Shown here: one piece after another, positions 4,613 through 8,512 of the stretch
How the letters are laid out: every line of letters starts with the position of its first letter
How positions within the stretch are numbered: position 1 is the first letter of the stretch
Assembly: GCA_937975585.1 (NCBI GenBank)
Contig: CALJUC010000142.1
Coordinates: 1-8,512 of the forward strand
From: an uncultured Moraxella sp.
GTDB lineage: Bacteria; Pseudomonadota; Gammaproteobacteria; Pseudomonadales; Moraxellaceae
Length of the DNA: 8,512 nucleotides
Direction: 5' to 3'
Program-made: the position numbers and the translations under genes
Notes under the pieces: generated by a model
The model's database searches: none
The model's input: the letters and a program-made list of their open reading frames with translations, nothing else
What the model was told of the DNA's origin: nothing

Positions 4613-6337
4613 ATGCCGCAATTAGCGCAATGGCAACAAATTTATGATCCCTTTGGCAATATTTGGCTATCAAGCTTGGTTGCCTTAATTCCTATTATCT
4701 TTTTCTTTTTAGCGTTGGCAGTCTTTCGCTTAAAAGGCAGTGTTGCGGGCACGATTACCGTATTACTGGCATTGTTGGTTGCGCTCTTTGCTTACCAAAT
4801 GCCTGCCCAAATGGCGATTGCGTCAACCGTTTATGGCTTTTTCTATGGCTTATGGCCGATTGCGTGGATTATTATCGGCGCGGTCTTTTTGTATAAAGTC
4901 ACGGTCAAAACGGGTCAGTTTGACATCATCCGTGCCAGTATTCTCTCTATCACTGAAGACCAACGCTTACAGATGTTATTGGTGGGTTTTGCATTTGGTA
5001 CGTTTCTTGAGGGTGCGGCCGGATTTGGGGCGCCTGTTGCGATTACCGCAGCTCTACTTGTCGGTTTGGGCTTTAAGCCTTTGTACGCAGCGGGATTATG
5101 CTTGATTGTGAACACGGCGCCAGTGGCATTTGGCGCAATGGGTATTCCGATTATCGTGGCCGGTCAGGTATCTGGGGTCGAAACCCATGCCATCAGCCAA
5201 ATGGTTGGTCGTCAGTTACCGTTTATTGTGCCGATTGTATTGATATGGATTATGGCAATTATGGACGGTTGGCGTGGTGTCAAAGAAACCTTCCCTGCGA
5301 TTGTGGTGGGCGGTGGTTCGTTTGCGATAGCCCAATATTTCACCTCAAACTATATCGGCCCTGAACTGCCTGATATCACAGCAGCGATTGCGTCATTGGT
5401 GAGTCTGACCTTGTTATTTAAGGTATGGCAACCCAAGCATATTTTCCGCTTTGAACAAGATGCTGAGCAAAAAGCCGCTAGCACGACCACGAATGTTAAT
5501 GTGATGCCAGCTCCTAATACCACGGTGACAGCGCCCAAACACAGCTTAGGACAAATTATCAAAGCGTGGATGCCGTTTGCGATTTTGACAGCCATGGTAT
5601 CATTGTGGAGTATTAAGCCATTTAAGGCACTATTTGCCAAAGGCAAAGACGGTCAACCCGATGGTGCATTGGTCGACATGGTGGTTAGTATCAAGGTACC
5701 CTACCTACATAACTTGGTACAAAAATTGCCACCTGTGGTCACCCAAGTTACCGATTATGCCGCTGTGTATAAATTTGACTGGTTTTCAGCGACAGGTACC
5801 GCAATTTTCTTAGCCGCGATTATCTCGATTATCATGTTAAACATGCGTGCCAAAGAAGCGGTAGCCACGTTTGGTGAAACCATCAATGAGTTAAAAACCC
5901 CGATTTATTCGATTGGTATGGTATTGGCATTTGCTTTTATTGCTAACTATTCAGGCTTATCAGCGACATTAGCATTGGCACTGGCGCATACCGGTCAGGC
6001 ATTTACCTTTTTCTCACCTTTCTTGGGATGGCTTGGTGTATTTTTGACTGGCTCAGATACCTCGGCCAATGCACTATTTGCCGCGCTTCAAGCCACTACC
6101 GCACGGCAGATTGGCGTACCCGAAGTATTGTTGGTTGCTGCCAATACCTCAGGTGGGGTTACTGGTAAGATGATTTCACCACAGTCGATTGCGATTGCTT
6201 GCGCGGCAACAGGTCTAGTCGGTAAAGAGTCGGATTTATTCCGCTTTACAGTAAAACATAGTATTATTTTCACCATCATGATGGGTGTGCTTATTACGCT
6301 ACAAGCCTATGTGGTACCGTGGATGATTCCGCATTAA
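4613..6337 (+). CDS. lldP: L-lactate permease LldP
   Basis: An inner-membrane proton-coupled importer for L-lactate (the E. coli protein also carries D-lactate and glycolate). The 574-residue product matches E. coli LldP from WQQIYDPFGNIWLSSL near the N terminus through QAYVVPWMIP at the end. The family signature GAAGFGAPVAITAALLVG is at 134-151, and the conserved SIGMVLAFAFIANYSGLS and GSDTSANALFAALQ lie at 433-450 and 480-493. It is slightly longer than the E. coli protein (551 residues), partly from a polar, Thr/Ala/Pro-rich loop at about 281-310 between membrane segments. The ATG at 4613 is chosen because GGAGGAA (4604-4610) lies just before it and the N terminus then fits the family. An in-frame TTG at 4583 would add ten residues but has no such support. 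It is the first gene of lldP-lldR-lldD, with two putative LldR operators upstream. Confidence 0.97.
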   Translation: MPQLAQWQQIYDPFGNIWLSSLVALIPIIFFFLALAVFRLKGSVAGTITVLLALLVALFAYQMPAQMAIASTVYGFFYGLWPIAWIIIGAVFLYKVTVKTGQFDIIRASILSITEDQRLQMLLVGFAFGTFLEGAAGFGAPVAITAALLVGLGFKPLYAAGLCLIVNTAPVAFGAMGIPIIVAGQVSGVETHAISQMVGRQLPFIVPIVLIWIMAIMDGWRGVKETFPAIVVGGGSFAIAQYFTSNYIGPELPDITAAIASLVSLTLLFKVWQPKHIFRFEQDAEQKAASTTTNVNVMPAPNTTVTAPKHSLGQIIKAWMPFAILTAMVSLWSIKPFKALFAKGKDGQPDGALVDMVVSIKVPYLHNLVQKLPPVVTQVTDYAAVYKFDWFSATGTAIFLAAIISIIMLNMRAKEAVATFGETINELKTPIYSIGMVLAFAFIANYSGLSATLALALAHTGQAFTFFSPFLGWLGVFLTGSDTSANALFAALQATTARQIGVPEVLLVAANTSGGVTGKMISPQSIAIACAATGLVGKESDLFRFTVKHSIIFTIMMGVLITLQAYVVPWMIPH

Positions 6338-6379
6338 TCTTGCGTTACTATTTTTATTGATTGCCTTTAAAGGAACGCT

Positions 6380-7183
6380 ATGAGAGTCGCCAGTCAAATT
6401 GTCGAAAAACTGCTAAATCTGATTCAGATGCAAGATTTGGAGACTGGCGAGCGCTTACCTGCCGAGCGTCAGCTTTGTGAACTGCTTGCGGTATCGCGGC
6501 CGTCATTGCGTGAGGCCATTCAACAGCTTAATAGTATCGGTGTGACAGAAAGTCGCACGGGTGCAGGTACCTTTGTCAAAGACAAGCGTAAAGCGTTACA
6601 GCTCAATGCTTCACTGACATCCGGTACCAGTCTAAGCGACCAGTTGCTTATCGAAACGCTGACACCGTTACTTGATGCTGACCCGCTATATCGCCTTGAT
6701 GTGCAAGAAGCGCGAGTCGTTCTTGAAGGCGGTACGGCATGGTATGCGGCACAACGTGCCACCGATGAAGATATTCGAAAAATCCGTTATTACTATGATG
6801 AACTGGCCGCTCGTCAAGCCGATGGCGATACCGCACAGGCGGCAGCGGCAGATGCCAATTTTCACTTGGCCATTGCCGAAGCCTCGCACAATGTGGTGCT
6901 ATTACAGATGATGAAAAACGTGTTTCATCTATTACAGCATAACGTGGTATTGGCACGGCGTAAGATTTATACCAAAAACTATGGTTTTGACACGTTGCAT
7001 GCCCAACACTTAGCCGTGCTTGAGGCGATTAGTCGTCATTACCCTGAGGCTGCTAAAGCGGCCGTGTGTGAACATATTGATTTTGTGGTGCAACAAGTGG
7101 GACAAATTGATGCGTTTGAAGCACGGCTACAACGTGCCTCACGCCTACCAGTCGACCCATTTTTACCCATTCACTCTGAATAA
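6380..7183 (+). CDS. lldR: L-lactate-responsive transcriptional regulator LldR (GntR/FadR subfamily)
   Basis: A DNA-binding regulator of L-lactate use. The 267 residues show an N-terminal winged helix (about 5-68; GERLPAERQLCELLAVSRPSLREAIQQL at 23-50, with R40 and R44 in the recognition region, and the wing TGAGTFV at 60-66), then an all-helical FCD ligand domain (about 105-240). The FCD metal-site residues are in place: D158, H162, H210, H232. The stretch FHLAIAEASHNVVLLQMM is nearly the same as in E. coli LldR. The protein is expected to sense L-lactate through the FCD domain and to bind the palindromes at 4413-4431 and 4556-4575. Start: the ATG at 6380 with AAAGGAA (6369-6375) just upstream; the gap from lldP is only 42 bp, so the two are co-transcribed and the regulator should be autoregulated. 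Confidence 0.95.
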   Translation: MRVASQIVEKLLNLIQMQDLETGERLPAERQLCELLAVSRPSLREAIQQLNSIGVTESRTGAGTFVKDKRKALQLNASLTSGTSLSDQLLIETLTPLLDADPLYRLDVQEARVVLEGGTAWYAAQRATDEDIRKIRYYYDELAARQADGDTAQAAAADANFHLAIAEASHNVVLLQMMKNVFHLLQHNVVLARRKIYTKNYGFDTLHAQHLAVLEAISRHYPEAAKAAVCEHIDFVVQQVGQIDAFEARLQRASRLPVDPFLPIHSE

Positions 7184-7229
7184 ATTATAGCTTAGCCCGC
7201 TGTGGCCTAGCGCAATAGATAGGTGTCTT

Positions 7230-8381
7230 ATGATTATTTCTTCAGCCAATGATTACCGAGAAGCCGCACGTCGTCGCTTACCACCGTTTTTATTTCATTA
7301 TATCGATGGTGGTGCGTATGCCGAATATACGCTCAAGCGCAATGTTGAGGACTTATCCAAAATCGCGCTACGCCAACGTGTGCTTAATGATATGTCACAG
7401 CTTGATTTATCGACCGAGATTTTCGGTGAGCAGTTAAGCCTACCAGTAGCGTTATCACCGGTTGGTTTGACCGGTATGTACGCACGCCGTGGTGAAGTTC
7501 AAGCCGCAGTCGCTGCCGACAAAAAAGGCATTCCCTTTACCATGTCTACAGTCTCGGTTTGCCCGATTGAAGAAGTCACGCCCGCTATCAGCCGCCCGAT
7601 GTGGTTTCAGCTATATGTACTGCGTGACCGCGAGTTTATGAAAAATGTGCTAGAGCGCGCTAAAGCCGCTGGCTGCTCGACGCTTGTCTTTACTGTCGAT
7701 ATGCCGGTGCCTGGTGCGCGCTACCGCGATGCGCACTCTGGCATGAGTGGTCCAAATGCCGCAATGCGCCGCTATATGCAAGCGATGACGCACCCGCATT
7801 GGGCGATGAATGTCGGTTTATTGGGACGTCCACATGATTTGGGAAATGTGTCAAAGTATCTTGGCAAAGCCATTGGCCTTGAAGACTATATCGGCTGGCT
7901 GGGCAATAACTTCGACCCCTCTATCTCATGGAAAGACCTTGAGTGGATTCGCGATTTTTGGGACGGCCCAATGGTGATTAAAGGAATATTAGATGCCAAA
8001 GACGCCAAAGATGCGGTGCGGTTTGGTGCGGATGGTATTGTGGTGTCAAACCACGGTGGCCGTCAGTTAGATGGCGTGATGTCAACTGCCACTGCCCTAC
8101 CGGCTATCGCAGATGCGGTCAAAGGGGATTTAAAAATCTTGGTCGACTCTGGTATCCGTAATGGCTTGGATGTTGTGCGTATGCTTGCCTTGGGGGCAGA
8201 TTTATGTATGCTTGGTCGAGCATTCGTCTATGCGTTAGCCGCGGATGGTGAAGCTGGTGTCAGCAACTTACTATCATTGATTGATAAAGAAATGCGTGTC
8301 GCCATGACCTTAACGGGTTGCAACCGCATCAGCGATATCACTCGAGATGCACTAGTGGATTATGCCAGTCTGATTGAATAG
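7230..8381 (+). CDS. lldD: FMN-dependent L-lactate dehydrogenase LldD (quinone-linked)
   Basis: A membrane-associated flavoprotein that oxidises L-lactate to pyruvate and passes electrons to the respiratory quinone pool. The 383-residue sequence is full-length alpha-hydroxy-acid dehydrogenase. Active-site residues fall at the same numbers as in E. coli LldD: Y24 (FHYIDGGA), Q127 and Y129 (WFQLYV), K251 (VIKGIL), catalytic base H275 and R278 in SNHGGRQLD, and the FMN phosphate loop DSGIRNGLDV (306-315) and GR at 329-330. It ends about 13 residues earlier than the E. coli protein (396), losing only the variable tail. The gap from lldR is 46 bp with no terminator, so it is the third gene of the operon. 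Its ribosome-binding site is weak (AGGTG at 7221-7225, close to the ATG at 7230). Confidence 0.97.
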   Translation: MIISSANDYREAARRRLPPFLFHYIDGGAYAEYTLKRNVEDLSKIALRQRVLNDMSQLDLSTEIFGEQLSLPVALSPVGLTGMYARRGEVQAAVAADKKGIPFTMSTVSVCPIEEVTPAISRPMWFQLYVLRDREFMKNVLERAKAAGCSTLVFTVDMPVPGARYRDAHSGMSGPNAAMRRYMQAMTHPHWAMNVGLLGRPHDLGNVSKYLGKAIGLEDYIGWLGNNFDPSISWKDLEWIRDFWDGPMVIKGILDAKDAKDAVRFGADGIVVSNHGGRQLDGVMSTATALPAIADAVKGDLKILVDSGIRNGLDVVRMLALGADLCMLGRAFVYALAADGEAGVSNLLSLIDKEMRVAMTLTGCNRISDITRDALVDYASLIE

Positions 8382-8420
8382 TCCACCGCTAGCCAGTGAG
8401 CCAACAACTTATCATACTAT

Positions 8421-8450
8421 TAACCCACCGGTTTGGTGGGTTATTATTAT
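8421..8450 (+). terminator. Probable terminator of the lldPRD operon
   Basis: A 9-bp perfect stem (TAACCCACC at 8421-8429 with GGTGGGTTA at 8435-8443) and a five-base loop GGTTT lie 39 bp after the lldD stop. The tail is TTATTAT, which is T-rich but interrupted by A residues, so termination may be incomplete. Confidence 0.7.
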
Positions 8451-8457
8451 CAGCATC

Positions 8458-8512
8458 TTAGGGCGTGTCCCTAATTCGGAACAAGCTATTTTTAATGGTC
8501 TAAAAATGCCTA
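8458..8512. mobile_element. Possible insertion-sequence end at the contig edge
   Basis: After the operon terminator the sequence turns to GGGCGTGTCCCTAATTCGG (8461-8479), which resembles the terminal inverted repeat of an IS element, possibly entering at a TTA or TA target. A 6-bp inverted repeat TTAGGG-CGTGT-CCCTAA spans 8458-8474. Only about 50 bases are present, with no transposase frame, and the sequence stops here, as short-read contigs often do at multicopy elements. I cannot name the IS family. Confidence 0.3.

Noticed and set aside
4740..5105. 121-codon open frame on the plus strand inside lldP, and other overlapping frames in lldP, lldR and nadR
   Set aside because: They lie in other frames of strongly recognised genes, have no ribosome-binding site or family resemblance, and are typical shadow frames.
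1..8512. CRISPR array, defence system, prophage or toxin-antitoxin locus
   Set aside because: No regularly spaced repeats, no defence- or phage-like proteins; all recognised genes are metabolic, transport or membrane genes.

Overview
The window looks like most or all of a draft-genome contig from a gammaproteobacterium, probably of the family Moraxellaceae (Moraxella, Faucicola or Psychrobacter-like). That placement rests on protein character, moderately AT-rich DNA and gene content recalled from memory, so treat it as an inference. Bases 1-49 are not biological. They match an Illumina TruSeq dual-index adapter and run directly into the middle of a class I fumarase gene, which shows that the left edge is an untrimmed contig end. 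The right edge may run into the end of an insertion sequence, another usual place for a short-read contig to stop.

Layout: (1) 50-892, the 3' half of an iron-sulfur class I fumarase gene. (2) 913-1006, a convergent terminator zone with a perfect 42-bp palindrome plus a minus-strand terminator. (3) 1079-1321 on the minus strand, a small PspC-domain membrane protein. (4) 1322-1787, a 466-bp AT-rich gap between divergent genes with only weak promoter-like signals. (5) 1788-3675, a nicotinamide riboside salvage pair: a NadR-like NMN adenylyltransferase/ribosylnicotinamide kinase without a DNA-binding domain, and the transporter PnuC. A terminator follows. (6) 3811-4302, a DUF962/Mpo1-like membrane protein in its own unit, with candidate promoter and clear terminator. 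(7) 4357-4612, a very AT-rich control region with two identical 19-bp palindrome-containing repeats, read here as paired LldR operators. (8) 4613-8381, lldP-lldR-lldD in the same order as the E. coli L-lactate operon. A terminator follows at about 8421-8450.

The functional picture is ordinary central and cofactor metabolism. LldP imports L-lactate, LldD oxidises it to pyruvate and feeds electrons to the respiratory chain, and LldR senses lactate and controls the operon. Fumarase belongs to the TCA cycle. PnuC imports nicotinamide riboside, the NadR kinase domain traps it as NMN, and the adenylyltransferase domain would convert NMN to NAD. That domain carries a changed ATP-binding motif here, so the last step is uncertain.

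I found no clearly new multi-gene system. The items most worth a second look are the adapter contamination, the two-operator arrangement before lldP, the altered adenylyltransferase motif in the NadR-like protein, and the possible insertion-sequence end at the right edge.
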